Source of the DNA: Vibrio rumoiensis
GTDB taxonomy: Bacteria > Pseudomonadota > Gammaproteobacteria > Enterobacterales > Vibrionaceae
Reading direction: 5' to 3'
Assembly (NCBI RefSeq): GCF_002218045.2
Contig: NZ_AP018685.1
Span: 124,001-188,000, forward strand
Length of the DNA: 64,000 bases
Each line of letters starts with the position of its first letter. Within the stretch, counting starts at the first letter, position 1. The notes beneath the pieces are model-generated. The model made no database searches and was not told where the DNA came from. It saw only the letters and a program-made list of their open reading frames with translations. The position numbers were made by a program, and so were the translations under genes. Shown here in pieces: positions 37,240-47,174 of the stretch.

Positions 37240-39123
37240 TTACGCTCCTATCACACCACCATCTTGTCGAGTGATTTTCATGACAGTAGAGCGAGGAATG
37301 CCGTCAATCGCGGAGAAGCTATCACTTGGATGCTGAACACCGACAAATAAAGTGCGATTGTCTGGGCTAAACGTCAGGCCAGTGATTTCACAGCCGATAG
37401 GGCCAGTTAAGAAACGTTTGATTTCACCGGTATTGGGATCGCCACACAGCATTTGGTTATTGCCCATGCCGGCAAAATCACCAGAATTAGAATAGTTACC
37501 ATCGGTTTGAATCCACAAGCGACCTGCATTATCAAAGCCAATGCCATCAGGGCTGTTAAACATATTGTCTTTGTTGATGTTATCAGAGCCAGAGCGAGGG
37601 TTATCATTACTGTATTGCTCTGGGTTACCCGCTAATACATAAATATCCCAGAAGAACTTGTCGGAAGCATGGTTACCATTTTTCGGCTGCCAGCGAATGA
37701 TGTGACCATAGATGTTATTTTCGCGTGGGTTGGCAGGGTTGGTTTCCATGCCGTCATTACCGCGTTTGGAGTTGTTGGTTAGAGTGCAAAATACTTGCTC
37801 ATTATCCGGATGAACGGCCACCCATTCTGGGCGATCCATAGTAGTGGCACCGACTTGAGTGGCCGCTTGGCGAGTAAAGATCAACACATCCGCTTGACTA
37901 GTAAAGCCATTTTCTGGGGTTAAGCCATTTTTGCCAAAGGTTAATTCAATCCACTCTCCTTTGCCGTGCATTTCGCCATCTTGAGCGGTAAATTTCGCGA
38001 CATACAGAGTACCTTCATCCAGTAAATCACGATTCTTTTCAGGCTTATGCTCGTTGTATTTGCCTTTTGAGACAAATTTATAAATGTGTTCACCACGCTC
38101 ATCATCCCCGAGATACACCACCACTCGGCCATTTTTGTTGATGGTTAAGGCGGCATTTTCATGTTTAAAGCGCCCTAAAGCGGTGCGTTTTTTCGGTTTA
38201 GAGTGAGGATTCATTGGGTCAATTTCGACGACCCAGCCATGGCGATGGTTTTCATTAGGCTCTTTTTCGATATCAAAACGCTCATCAAATTGATGCCAGT
38301 TAAAAGCGCCGTTGCCTGAGCGGATGCCATAACGCTTATCTTTTTCTGGGACATCAATGTTCTTTTCGCTACCAAAGAAGCCATTGAAGTTTTCTTCACA
38401 GGTAAGGTAAGTGCCCCACGGTGTTGCACCGTTAGCGCAGTTGTTAAAGGTGCCAAGCACTTGCGTACCCGTTGGATCAGCATGGGTTTTGAGCTGCTCA
38501 TCGCCTGCCGCAGGGCCAGTGAGTTCCATTTGGGTATAAGCGGTAATTCGGCGGTTTAAGCGACCATCGACATTGACGACCCAGCCTTGTGGGCCTTTGC
38601 GTAATTCAACAATCGACACCCCAACTGCAGCTTGTGAACGACGTACTTTGTTTGCAGTTAAGTTTTGCCCGTGATCGTCAAATAAAGTGTCGTAATCGGT
38701 GCTTTCGTTATTAACGGCTAAAACCGCGCGGTCACGGCTTAATGGTAGGAATGTCATACCATCATTATTATCACCAAATTGTTTTTCTTGATCGGCGGCA
38801 GAGTTAAATTGAGAAAAAGGGGTAGCCGCTGGATGAATCGCATCGCCCCAAGCAATAAGGGGTTCAGCTTGATAGCCGGTTGGAACGACAATGGTATCGA
38901 GTGTTGAGGTTGGAATGGCATCAAACCCTAGTAATGGTTTCGCTTTCGGTGGTCGCGCCATCGCATTGGCTATTGGTGAGGCGGCAAAAAAGGCAACCGA
39001 ACTGCCGGCAGCGGCGGTTTGTAAAAATCGACGACGACTTAATCCATTTTCGATGATTTGCGAGAAATCCGACGCTTCAGTAGTTAAGTTATTGGAGTGA
39101 TCATCGTGTTCAAAATGACTCAT
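37240..39123 (-). CDS. phoX: PhoX family alkaline phosphatase
   Basis: A secreted, calcium/iron-dependent phosphomonoesterase for scavenging organic phosphate. A twin-arginine signal is clear (SRRRFLQ, residues 29-35, followed by a hydrophobic stretch ending SPIANA), so it is exported folded. The DUF839/PhoX body carries WGTYLTCEENFNGFFG, GRFKHENAALT and FNSPDGIGFDNAGRLWIQTDG. Length is 627 residues. A single TGTCAT half-site like a Pho box lies upstream on the minus strand near 39180; a full Pho box was not found. Confidence 0.9.
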   Translation of the reverse strand: MSHFEHDDHSNNLTTEASDFSQIIENGLSRRRFLQTAAAGSSVAFFAASPIANAMARPPKAKPLLGFDAIPTSTLDTIVVPTGYQAEPLIAWGDAIHPAATPFSQFNSAADQEKQFGDNNDGMTFLPLSRDRAVLAVNNESTDYDTLFDDHGQNLTANKVRRSQAAVGVSIVELRKGPQGWVVNVDGRLNRRITAYTQMELTGPAAGDEQLKTHADPTGTQVLGTFNNCANGATPWGTYLTCEENFNGFFGSEKNIDVPEKDKRYGIRSGNGAFNWHQFDERFDIEKEPNENHRHGWVVEIDPMNPHSKPKKRTALGRFKHENAALTINKNGRVVVYLGDDERGEHIYKFVSKGKYNEHKPEKNRDLLDEGTLYVAKFTAQDGEMHGKGEWIELTFGKNGLTPENGFTSQADVLIFTRQAATQVGATTMDRPEWVAVHPDNEQVFCTLTNNSKRGNDGMETNPANPRENNIYGHIIRWQPKNGNHASDKFFWDIYVLAGNPEQYSNDNPRSGSDNINKDNMFNSPDGIGFDNAGRLWIQTDGNYSNSGDFAGMGNNQMLCGDPNTGEIKRFLTGPIGCEITGLTFSPDNRTLFVGVQHPSDSFSAIDGIPRSTVMKITRQDGGVIGA

Positions 39124-39274
39124 AATTGCATTCCCTTATTTTTATATATCAGTGCTATGCCTATAGATAAGAGGCTTAAATGACAAACAGGGCAAAGGCT
39201 AAAGGGAGAATATGAACAATAGATGATGGTTTGTTTAACTAATTAAGTCACTCGCGGGGAATGTGGCGTGGTTG

Positions 39275-39303
39275 GCCAAAGAGCGTACCTATCACTCTTT
39301 GGC
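39275..39303 (-). terminator. Hairpin downstream of asnC
   Basis: A perfect 9-bp stem GCCAAAGAG/CTCTTTGGC 12 bases past the asnC stop. The T-tract is poor, so termination may be weak. Confidence 0.45.
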
Positions 39304-39314
39304 AGGAGAGAGGG

Positions 39315-39779
39315 TTATGGATTAACGTTGCGATTAATTGGATTTTGCAGCGAAATCAATGTTTCAGTTGATTGAACCTCATCGATTGCTTGCAGTTTAT
39401 CGATCAAAACATATTGCAGCTCTTCAATATTTTTGCACATCAACTTCACGAAAATATTGTAGGCGCCAGTGGTGTAGTAGGCTTCGACCACCTCGTCTAA
39501 TGCATTTAACTTTTCAATCGCGGAGTGATAATCGCGCGCGGCATTTAAATTAATGCCAATAAAGCAACACACGTCGTAGCCAAGTTTTTTGGCATTGACG
39601 ACCACTTCGGTTCCCTCAATAACCTTAGCGGCTCTCATTTTTTCAACACGCACATGCACGGTTGCAGGGCTGACATCAAATCGTTTTGCCATTTCAGCAT
39701 AAGGGGTGCGCGCATCTGCCATTAAAATGGTCAAAATGGCTTTATCAAGTTCATCTAAACGAACACTGGGATCCGGCAT
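39315..39779 (-). CDS. asnC: Transcriptional regulator AsnC
   Basis: An Lrp/AsnC family regulator that in E. coli activates asnA, with asparagine as effector. The helix-turn-helix is in residues about 8-55 (YAEMAKRFDVSPATVHVRVEKM). The RAM domain includes GYDVCCFIGINL and EAYYTTGAYNIFVKLMC, and the end (ETLISLQNPINR) matches AsnC closely. Length is 154. AAGGA precedes the ATG. No asnA is adjacent; the divergent neighbour is a GGDEF-EAL protein. Confidence 0.93.
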   Translation of the reverse strand: MPDPSVRLDELDKAILTILMADARTPYAEMAKRFDVSPATVHVRVEKMRAAKVIEGTEVVVNAKKLGYDVCCFIGINLNAARDYHSAIEKLNALDEVVEAYYTTGAYNIFVKLMCKNIEELQYVLIDKLQAIDEVQSTETLISLQNPINRNVNP

Positions 39780-39965
39780 AATTATTCCTTTTTTGAGTGT
39801 GCATTTGTTGCTTTATACTACGAATATAACAAACAAAACTTAAAATAGTTGGTAAGGTTGATAACATGGGTCATATTATAAGTATCCGTTATTTATAGAC
39901 TCTTTATATCAGATGATTGATGGTTTCAATATCTACTCGTTGCCTTACAACAGAGTTTCTACTCA

Positions 39966-42311
39966 ATGAATTTTAATTTTAGACATTACATCGCCGTCAT
40001 TTTTACCCTATCAAGTTTCTTAACATGGGGGAGTGAACAGAACGTGACCTCAAATTTAGAATCATCACTGCTCCCAGAAAAATCGTCAGAGATGGCATCT
40101 CAATCTAACTCCGTATTCGGAGATTCTTATGATGGTATCGTGATGTTTATCTTTTTCGGTGTCATGACTTGCATCGCTTTTGTGTTGCTTTTGAATCATT
40201 TAAAGCGTCTTCGAATCACCGAAAAGCAATCTCAACAATATCAATATTTACTCGAAACCGTTTATGATTTAAGCCGACAAGGGATCGGTATTGTGGATGC
40301 AAAAGGGCGCTTGATTTCCAGTAATCAAACATTGCAAGAGTTAGCCTACGATCCTAATTTTGATTATGATCAGCCAGTGTGGAAGTTTAAAGGTTGGTCA
40401 GAATCCAGTCGTAACAAAGTAGAGCTGGCTTTTATTGAAGCCAACCTAAAAGGTGTCGTTCGGTTTGAATGTGAGCTGGTGGACAGTAATATTGGCCCGG
40501 CTATTTTCGATTTGACCATCAAAAAGCTGCCCAGTGTTGAAGGGGAAGATGCTCAGTTTTTATTTGAAGGTAAAGACATTACCGCTCGCAAGTTAACCGA
40601 AAAACGTCTCATTGAAAGTGAAGCCAATTTTAGAAATTATTACGAATTACAACCGGTAATGATGTTGACCGTAGATGAGCATGATTGCATCCAAGCGGCG
40701 AATAAGTTTACTAGTGAGCTGTTGGGTTATGACAATTTAACGATGCTCGGAAAAAAATTGAAGAGTTTTTATGCGCAGGAATATGAATTAACCGCGCGTG
40801 AAAAATTAAATCAGCCACAAAAAAAACATGCCTTGGTTGCGCGTAGAGAGATCCAATATATTACCGACGCGAATCAAGTGGTATGGATAAGAGAAAATAT
40901 CCGTCAAATCCCCGAGACTCGCCAATTGTTGATTGTCGGGGAAGATATTTCAGAAACCCATTTGTTGTCAGAACAACTCGAACATCAAGCCCATCATGAT
41001 GGCTTAACCGGTTTGTACAATCGTAATCATTTCGAACACGAATTAGTGATTGCCTTACAAGAAGTAAAAGGCAATGTACGTGCTCATGCCTTATTTTATC
41101 TCGATTTCGATCAGTTCAAATTAATCAACGATACGGTTGGTCACGAAGCGGGTGATGCGGCGATTGTCTATGGCGCGGAGTTATTGACTCAAGTCATCCC
41201 GGACACCGCCGTGTTAGCGAGAACTGGTGGCGATGAGTTTGCGATTTTACTGCGTGATTGTGATGAAGATAACATAACGGAATTTGCTCAGTCGATTTTA
41301 AACGCGTTCAATCAAAGCCAATTTATATGGCGAGGCATCAATTTCAACTTGAACTGTTCTATCGGCATCCGCAAGATTGATTACACTGCCAAATCGGCTC
41401 AAAAAGTGAATGCTCAAGCGGATACGGCCTGTCACTTAGCAAAAGAAGAAGGGCGTAACCGAGCCCACCTTTATCGAGAAGATGATGAGAATTTCCGCCG
41501 TCGAGAGCTAGAAATGGAGTGCGTCAATCAAGTGTATGACGCATTGGCGAATAATCGATTGGATTTATACGCCCAACCTATCTTAGATCTTTCTGCGTCG
41601 CCAAGTAAAAAAATGCATTTTGAAATCTTAGTGCGTTTACGTGATGAGAATAATGAATTGATGTCGCCAAGCATTTTTATGCCTGCGATAGAACGTTATA
41701 ACCTTGCTCATTTAATCGATCGTGAAGTGTTTAAGCAAACTCTTGCTTGGTTTGAAGCACGACCAGAAGCTGTGGCCAAACTGGGGCGTTGCTCGATTAA
41801 CTTATCGGGTCAATCGATGAGTGATAAAAACTTCATTGCTTTTTTAATTGAATTACTACAAAACACCTCGGTACCGAAAGAAAAAATCTGTATTGAAATC
41901 ACCGAAACGGCGGCAGTAGGAAATATGCAACAAGCGATGCACCTGTTTACTCGCTTAAAGCAATTAGGTTGCATGATTGCTCTTGATGATTTTGGTTCGG
42001 GGTTATCCTCTTTTGCCTATTTAAAAACTTTGCCATTAGACATCGTGAAAATAGATGGCTGCTTCATTCGCGACATGCACCAAAATGACATGGATTATAT
42101 TCTAGTGAGAGCGATCCATGATTTGGTTAAGCAATTGGGTAAACAAACCGTGGCTGAATTTGTCGAAAATGAAGCTATTTTGTCGCACTTGATTGAGCTT
42201 GGTGTCGATTATGCTCAAGGTTATTTGATCAGCGCGCCAGCACCGCTAGCACAACTGGTTGAAGGTTTTATTGCTCAACCTGCTTCATCTTATCTTCCAG
42301 ATCACGGATAA
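39966..42311 (+). CDS. PAS-GGDEF-EAL cyclic-di-GMP signalling protein
   Basis: 781 residues anchored in the inner membrane: a signal-like N-terminus, a helix at about residues 57-79 (IVMFIFFGVMTCIAFVLLL), two PAS-type regions (about 90-330), GGDEF and EAL. The cyclase motif is intact (ARTGGDEFAILLRD) but the RxxD inhibitory site before it is absent. The EAL part has EILVRLRD in place of EALVR, DDFGSGLSSFAYLK and IVKIDG. The usual VAEGVE is VAEFVE. Both activities remain possible; which dominates cannot be read from sequence. Confidence 0.9.
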   Translation: MNFNFRHYIAVIFTLSSFLTWGSEQNVTSNLESSLLPEKSSEMASQSNSVFGDSYDGIVMFIFFGVMTCIAFVLLLNHLKRLRITEKQSQQYQYLLETVYDLSRQGIGIVDAKGRLISSNQTLQELAYDPNFDYDQPVWKFKGWSESSRNKVELAFIEANLKGVVRFECELVDSNIGPAIFDLTIKKLPSVEGEDAQFLFEGKDITARKLTEKRLIESEANFRNYYELQPVMMLTVDEHDCIQAANKFTSELLGYDNLTMLGKKLKSFYAQEYELTAREKLNQPQKKHALVARREIQYITDANQVVWIRENIRQIPETRQLLIVGEDISETHLLSEQLEHQAHHDGLTGLYNRNHFEHELVIALQEVKGNVRAHALFYLDFDQFKLINDTVGHEAGDAAIVYGAELLTQVIPDTAVLARTGGDEFAILLRDCDEDNITEFAQSILNAFNQSQFIWRGINFNLNCSIGIRKIDYTAKSAQKVNAQADTACHLAKEEGRNRAHLYREDDENFRRRELEMECVNQVYDALANNRLDLYAQPILDLSASPSKKMHFEILVRLRDENNELMSPSIFMPAIERYNLAHLIDREVFKQTLAWFEARPEAVAKLGRCSINLSGQSMSDKNFIAFLIELLQNTSVPKEKICIEITETAAVGNMQQAMHLFTRLKQLGCMIALDDFGSGLSSFAYLKTLPLDIVKIDGCFIRDMHQNDMDYILVRAIHDLVKQLGKQTVAEFVENEAILSHLIELGVDYAQGYLISAPAPLAQLVEGFIAQPASSYLPDHG

Positions 42312-42352
42312 TGCAGACTCATCATTGAATTTGTTAGAATTTTGGAGCTCGT

Positions 42353-43141
42353 GTGCAGCTGAATTTATGTTGTGACAACCCGCAACGACAATCTGAGTTG
42401 GATGCTATTGCCACGCGTTGGCAACTAACCCACCAACCAGACAGTTTGTTCGCTTTAGTATTAACCGAGCATCGCTTAGAGCTACGTAAATTAGACGAAC
42501 CGAAATTGGGGGCAATTTATGTGGATTTGGCGGGTGGCGCGGTGGCACATCGACGTAAATTCGGCGGTGGTAAAGGCCAAGCGATTGCTAAAGCGGCAGG
42601 CTTAAATAAAGGTGCAACCCCTAGTGTTTTAGATGCGACCGCAGGCTTAGGCCGCGATGCATTTGTCTTAGCCTCATTAGGTTGCAAAGTGCAAATGGTA
42701 GAGCGTAATCCAGTGGTCGCCGCGTTGCTTGATGACGGGCTAACGCGTGCGAAACACGACCCAGAAATTGGCGAGTGGGTTAGTGAGCGCATGAGCCTAT
42801 TGCACGCTTCGAGCCACGATGCCTTACAGCAATTAATGGCGCAAAGCGATTTCATTCAGCCGGATGTGGTTTATCTTGACCCTATGTATCCTCACCCTGA
42901 AAACAAAAAGAAAAGTGCGTTAGTCAAAAAAGAAATGCGCGTGTTTCAGTCTTTGGTTGGCGCGGATAATGACGCCGATGGTTTATTAGAACCGGCCTTA
43001 CAATTGGCGAGCAAACGTGTTGTGGTGAAACGCCCCGATTATGCCCCTTGGCTTAATCAGCAAAAGCCCAGCATGGCCATTGAAACCAAGAAAAACCGTT
43101 TTGATGTGTATGTTCTCAACAGTATGGTGACACAAAACTGA
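42353..43141 (+). CDS. rsmJ: 16S rRNA (guanine-1516-N2)-methyltransferase RsmJ
   Basis: Methylates G1516 of 16S rRNA with S-adenosylmethionine. The SAM-binding motif is [20 protein letters not shown], and the family-specific catalytic block is [20 protein letters not shown]. Length is 262. The start is GTG with GGAG 5 bases upstream. In E. coli rsmJ is next to prlC; here it is about 14 kb away, so the old cluster has been opened by the intervening genes. Confidence 0.95.
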   Translation: MQLNLCCDNPQRQSELDAIATRWQLTHQPDSLFALVLTEHRLELRKLDEPKLGAIYVDLAGGAVAHRRKFGGGKGQAIAKAAGLNKGATPSVLDATAGLGRDAFVLASLGCKVQMVERNPVVAALLDDGLTRAKHDPEIGEWVSERMSLLHASSHDALQQLMAQSDFIQPDVVYLDPMYPHPENKKKSALVKKEMRVFQSLVGADNDADGLLEPALQLASKRVVVKRPDYAPWLNQQKPSMAIETKKNRFDVYVLNSMVTQN

Positions 43142-43236
43142 CAGAATAAATGGAATTAACATGAGAGTATCCGGTCTGAATTAGAGTCCGTACCCAAATA
43201 AATTGGGCTGTTATGTTAAGACATTAAAAGGTGCTT

Positions 43237-43752
43237 ATGAAATTCTCTCGAGTGTTACTTGCCGCTTCATTATTCATTCCTTTATCTTCGCTTGCGGTCG
43301 CTGCCGAGCCGCAACAAGATGTCGCTCAATTATTGCAACATAAAATCGTAGTGGGCCAAAAAGAGTGGGTCACAGTGTTAAATACCGAACAACGTACTAT
43401 TGCCAAAATAGACACCGGTGCCACTACTTCCTCAATTAACGCGGTTGATATCCATGACTTTGAAAAAGATGGCAAAGATATGGTGTCGTTTAAAATCAAA
43501 GCCAAAGATGATGTCAGCAAAGAAATCACCTTGCCGGTGAAACGTTGGGTACACATCAAACAATCTTCCAGCCCGGAAACGTCTCGTCGTCCCATCGTTG
43601 AGCTAGATATTAAGCTGGGCGATAAAACCTATACCACGCCATTTAACCTGGTGGATCGCGATCATATGATCAACGCTATTTTGATTGGTCGCTCATTCCT
43701 TAACCCTGTCGCTTTAGTGGATGTTGAACAAAAATATATACATAAGAATTAA
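43237..43752 (+). CDS. Retropepsin-like / 'ATP-dependent zinc protease' family protein
   Basis: 171 residues. A signal peptide (about 1-23, ending VAA) is followed by a domain often labelled ATP-dependent zinc protease (PF05618). The DTGATTSS sequence is the aspartic-protease active-site pattern, and the fold of this family is now considered retropepsin-like. It would be periplasmic. The start at 43237 has AAAAGG 5 bases upstream. It is monocistronic between rsmJ and a coiled-coil gene. Substrate unknown. Confidence 0.82.
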   Translation: MKFSRVLLAASLFIPLSSLAVAAEPQQDVAQLLQHKIVVGQKEWVTVLNTEQRTIAKIDTGATTSSINAVDIHDFEKDGKDMVSFKIKAKDDVSKEITLPVKRWVHIKQSSSPETSRRPIVELDIKLGDKTYTTPFNLVDRDHMINAILIGRSFLNPVALVDVEQKYIHKN

Positions 43753-43903
43753 ACTGAAAATCAAACCTTTGTCATAACTGCTTGCGAATGCGAGTAGTTT
43801 TCACTTGTATTGAGCAATATTTACCTCTATAAATGAAATAAGAATCGTTATTATTTATTGTCAATATAACGATGGGTCATTTCACTGAGGTAGGTGTGCA
43901 GTT

Positions 43904-44575
43904 ATGGCAAAGTCTTTATGTAAGTTTTCTCGCCGCGATATTAAAGCTGGAAAAATCGATAAGTTAGTGTTGGATTCACAATTTTATTGTGGTTCTTGTG
44001 CGCGCACGTCGAACCAAAAAGGCGCGCTGTGTAAGCCTATCTCTCTTGCCAAGCTTTCTCAATCGAATCAACTTGATAAAGAAGTGACTCAAGCACTATT
44101 ACCTATCCAGGCCAGTAATGTGCCTGACGTGATCGCCAAAGCCAAAGCATTGAAAGCGCAACGCGAATATACTCAACAAGCGACCATCAAGCCGCTTAAT
44201 AATGGCGTTAACTTAGTCGTGCCATCAAAAGTGATTGCGACACCTAGCATTGCGCCAACCATGCCAGAACTTGAGGCCCAACCTTTACTCGCTCCTAATG
44301 AAATCAAGCAGCAACTGCAAACTTTGAAGAAAGGCTTAAAGGAACAGAAGAAACAGCAAAAACAAATGAAAAAACTGCTGAAAAAGCAGCGTAAGTTAGC
44401 CAAAAAGCATAAGAAAGTCTTAAAGCAAGAGCTTAAATTGAATAAGCAAGAAGCCAAGATTGCCAAGCAAGAAGCGCGTATTGAAAAACGTTTATCGAGC
44501 TTTAATTCGGTTGAACCAATCCAGTTTCCCAAAAAAATTGCAGGAAAAGTCGTCGGCTTGAAATCACTGCATTGA
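43904..44575 (+). CDS. Conserved-looking hypothetical: cysteine motif plus lysine-rich coiled coil
   Basis: 223 residues, family not recognised by me. The N-terminal 50 residues hold a possible metal site (C6, then YCGSCARTSNQKGALCKP with three cysteines). The middle is proline-rich. Residues about 125-195 form a very K/Q/E-rich predicted coiled coil (LKKQRKLAKKHKKVLKQEL). There is no signal peptide. A GAGGTAGGTG precedes the ATG. It may bind nucleic acid or be a structural helper; that is speculation. Confidence 0.7.
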   Translation: MAKSLCKFSRRDIKAGKIDKLVLDSQFYCGSCARTSNQKGALCKPISLAKLSQSNQLDKEVTQALLPIQASNVPDVIAKAKALKAQREYTQQATIKPLNNGVNLVVPSKVIATPSIAPTMPELEAQPLLAPNEIKQQLQTLKKGLKEQKKQQKQMKKLLKKQRKLAKKHKKVLKQELKLNKQEAKIAKQEARIEKRLSSFNSVEPIQFPKKIAGKVVGLKSLH

Positions 44576-44600
44576 ATCCGATTTTCGGTGAGCGAGTCCG

Positions 44601-45194
44601 CTAGTGGTTAAGCTGAGCATATTGCATCACCAATTCAGCAATGCTTTTAGCGGCAAATTTCTTCATTAAATTTGAGCGGTGGACCTCGACCGTTCGTACT
44701 GCGATACATAACGCCTCGGCGATTTGTTGATTCTTCATTCCTTGCACGACCAATCCTAAAATAGCTTGCTCTCGCTCCGTTAACGATTCAAATGCCTTTT
44801 GTATCGTCATTGCTTGAGTTGCTTGCTCAGAATACTCACACGCCTTATTGATTGCCTCTACCAGAACCTTGCCATCTATCGGTTTTTGCAGGAAATCCAC
44901 TGCGCCTTGTTTTAATGCCTCCACCGCCATAGGTACATCGCCGTGACCGGTTAAATAAATCACACCTAATGGGCTATGTTGTTGCTGCAATACTTGGTGT
45001 ACTTGTTGGCCACGCATTGTTGGCATGCGGCTATCTAATACCACACAACCGGCTTGGTCGAGTTTGGTTTGTTGTAAGAAGTCCTCACCACTGGCAAAAC
45101 ACTGCACTTGATAATCAAATTCTTGCAATAAAAAGGCGAGGGAATCGAGTACCGATTCATCATCATCGACTAGGTAAATGGGTAAATGACTCAT
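44601..45194 (-). CDS. ttrR: Tetrathionate response regulator TtrR
   Basis: A FixJ-type response regulator of 197 residues. The receiver domain has the acidic pair DDDES near the start, phospho-acceptor Asp in VVLDSRMP (about residue 53) and KP at 104-105. The C-terminal LuxR-type helix-turn-helix reads LTEREQAILGLVVQGMKNQQIAEALCIAVRTVEVH. It is downstream of ttrS on the same strand with a 21-base gap. It activates ttrBCA when TtrS senses tetrathionate. Confidence 0.92.
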   Translation of the reverse strand: MSHLPIYLVDDDESVLDSLAFLLQEFDYQVQCFASGEDFLQQTKLDQAGCVVLDSRMPTMRGQQVHQVLQQQHSPLGVIYLTGHGDVPMAVEALKQGAVDFLQKPIDGKVLVEAINKACEYSEQATQAMTIQKAFESLTEREQAILGLVVQGMKNQQIAEALCIAVRTVEVHRSNLMKKFAAKSIAELVMQYAQLNH

Positions 45195-45215
45195 GATGTT
45201 CCTTTCCCTATTTTG

Positions 45216-47033
45216 TTAAATGCTGGAAGTTTGATAAGGCAATTGAATGTGCGCTTCGCAGCCGTGTGGTGATATGGACGATAAACTAAAATGGCCATGG
45301 TGATCTTCAATAATATCGTGGCAAATCGACAGCCCTAACCCCAAGCCTTTTTCTTTGGTGCTGACAAATGCGCTTTGTAATTCGTGAGTTGGTTGCGCAA
45401 GCCCTGCACCATTATCTCGTACATAAATATGGAGATGTTGCTTGGTATAGTGGGTGATAAGCTCAATACGATTAGAGGGCTCCTGAGCGAAACTTAAACA
45501 AGAATCTGCCGCGTTGTTGAGTAAATTTACCAACACTTGTTGCAGGCCAACAGCATCGGCATAAATTGTACGAGCAGTACCATGCGTTCTCACTTTAATG
45601 GCAATCTTCTTATCGGTTAAATCATGGTTGAGTAACGCTAAGGTGTCTTCAATTAAGGTGGTTATGTCTAGTTCTTGTTTCGCCACGGTACGCTTGGTGA
45701 TCAAAGTACGCAGCCGTTGCACAATCGCATCCACCCGTAGTACTTGTTGTTCAATCTTATCAATAATTGGCGTCAAGCTGGTCGCTTCGGCTCCTTTTTC
45801 TATGCGTAATTTAGCCCCTTGGCTGTAATTGCGAATAGCGGAAAGTGGCTGATTAATTTCATGGGCGAGGTTAGTACCTAAGCCACCGACAATCGCCACC
45901 CGCTGAGCATGTTCTAACATTTGGCTTTTTTGTTTCAGCTCTAATTGCGCTTGATTAAGCAGTTTTTGATTGCGATTAAAACGATATTCCAACCAAAAAT
46001 GATAAAGGTTGAGTGCGATAAATAAAATGGCCGCACCCCAAGCCCATTGTTGATGTTGCTTTAACCACAATAGCGCTTGTTGCCACCAAGGCGTTTGCAT
46101 TGGGTGAATGTTGAGGTTGCGATACATTTTTTCCACGCTCAATGCACTAATCGGAGAAGACCAACCTTTGGATTGCGCCGCAATTGCTGCCGGGCTGTTT
46201 GGAGGTAATCGTAATAATGCTTGAGTGACCGCTGTGGCGAGCACTTCATCGGCTTGGCTGGTTTTGGCGAATGACCAATTGGGATACAGCGGGGTGGAGA
46301 CCGCACACGGGAAGTTTTGTGGTGAAGTATTATTGATCACGCGAAATTGTTTTTTATCGATCAAGCCTTCTTTGCTCATGCTTTCTAATAAGCAAGCCGG
46401 AGTGATGGCCACATCCGATTGGTGATCGCGCAAGTGATACAGCATGGCATCAATGGGAAAACCCAGATAATCAATTTTTTTGAAAAACAGGCTTGGGTCT
46501 TGCTGCTTGGATTTGAGGTACTGGCTTAACGTTAAAAAGCCCCCAAAAGCCTCTGGAGAAACCGCCACCGCATGACGGTTTTGCAAATCTTCTAGGTCGA
46601 TAAACGGGCTGTCATTTCTGACAACTAAGGTACTGCCAAGTGCTTGACGGCTGCCATCTGGCCACGGGCCTTTTAATGTAGCAATCCAAGATAATGGATA
46701 TTGCCAACCCAGTTTGACCGATTGGCCTGGATTGGTGATCACAAATTCAACGCTGCTATTTTTTATTACCCCTTCCATTTGCTCAAGATTTTTGGGGTGC
46801 AGGGTAAATTGATATTGAGGTAATTGTTGGTTGAGCCAATCAATGGTGGGTTGCCAGCGTTGAATAGCCTGAGTGTTACCGCGAGTTGCCAGAACGGCGA
46901 CTTTAATCGTTTTAGCTTCAGGCTTCGCCTCTTGTGCATAAACAGAGGCATTCATCAGCCATCCTAACGTGATCAAGAAAACACAAAATACCCACCATCT
47001 AGGTTGAATGAGCGGTTGGATCAAGCGGTTCAC
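45216..47033 (-). CDS. ttrS: Tetrathionate sensor histidine kinase TtrS
   Basis: Membrane sensor kinase. A signal/anchor at the N-terminus is followed by a PhnD-like periplasmic binding domain (about residues 45-310), a membrane helix near 330, a HisKA box NLAHEINQPLSAIRNYSQG and a HATPase domain with NLLNNAADSC and GLGLSICHDI. I chose the GTG at 47033 because AGGAAAGC lies just upstream; the GTG at 47060 lacks a site and would overlap the FNR-like motif region. Length is 605. It is co-transcribed with ttrR. Confidence 0.92.
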   Translation of the reverse strand: MNRLIQPLIQPRWWVFCVFLITLGWLMNASVYAQEAKPEAKTIKVAVLATRGNTQAIQRWQPTIDWLNQQLPQYQFTLHPKNLEQMEGVIKNSSVEFVITNPGQSVKLGWQYPLSWIATLKGPWPDGSRQALGSTLVVRNDSPFIDLEDLQNRHAVAVSPEAFGGFLTLSQYLKSKQQDPSLFFKKIDYLGFPIDAMLYHLRDHQSDVAITPACLLESMSKEGLIDKKQFRVINNTSPQNFPCAVSTPLYPNWSFAKTSQADEVLATAVTQALLRLPPNSPAAIAAQSKGWSSPISALSVEKMYRNLNIHPMQTPWWQQALLWLKQHQQWAWGAAILFIALNLYHFWLEYRFNRNQKLLNQAQLELKQKSQMLEHAQRVAIVGGLGTNLAHEINQPLSAIRNYSQGAKLRIEKGAEATSLTPIIDKIEQQVLRVDAIVQRLRTLITKRTVAKQELDITTLIEDTLALLNHDLTDKKIAIKVRTHGTARTIYADAVGLQQVLVNLLNNAADSCLSFAQEPSNRIELITHYTKQHLHIYVRDNGAGLAQPTHELQSAFVSTKEKGLGLGLSICHDIIEDHHGHFSLSSISPHGCEAHIQLPYQTSSI

Positions 47034-47067
47034 ATGCTTTCCTCGGTTGAAATAGTTCACGCAAAAC

Positions 47068-47081
47068 TTGTTTTAGATCAA
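47068..47081. promoter_or_regulatory. FNR-like site between ttrS and ttrB
   Basis: TTGTTTTAGATCAA matches the FNR consensus TTGAT-N4-ATCAA at nine of ten defined positions. It is 94 bases before the ttrB start and 35 bases before the ttrS start. Anaerobic FNR dependence of ttr is established in Salmonella, which supports the assignment. Confidence 0.7.
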
Positions 47082-47174
47082 GTTAGGTTGGGTTATGTGG
47101 AAAACCACAATAGAGCAAAAAGTATCCATTGGTGAGAATACCTCTTAAGAGTTATCACCATCAAGGTCAATCTC

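Noticed and set aside
39124..39230. Pho box upstream of phoX
   Set aside because: Only one TGTCAT-like half-site is visible; the second half at the right spacing is missing.
44173..44532. Antisense frame rich in Cys and Phe opposite the lysine-rich gene
   Set aside because: It is the complement of AAG/AAA lysine codons, which read as CTT/TTT/TGC. Composition artefact.
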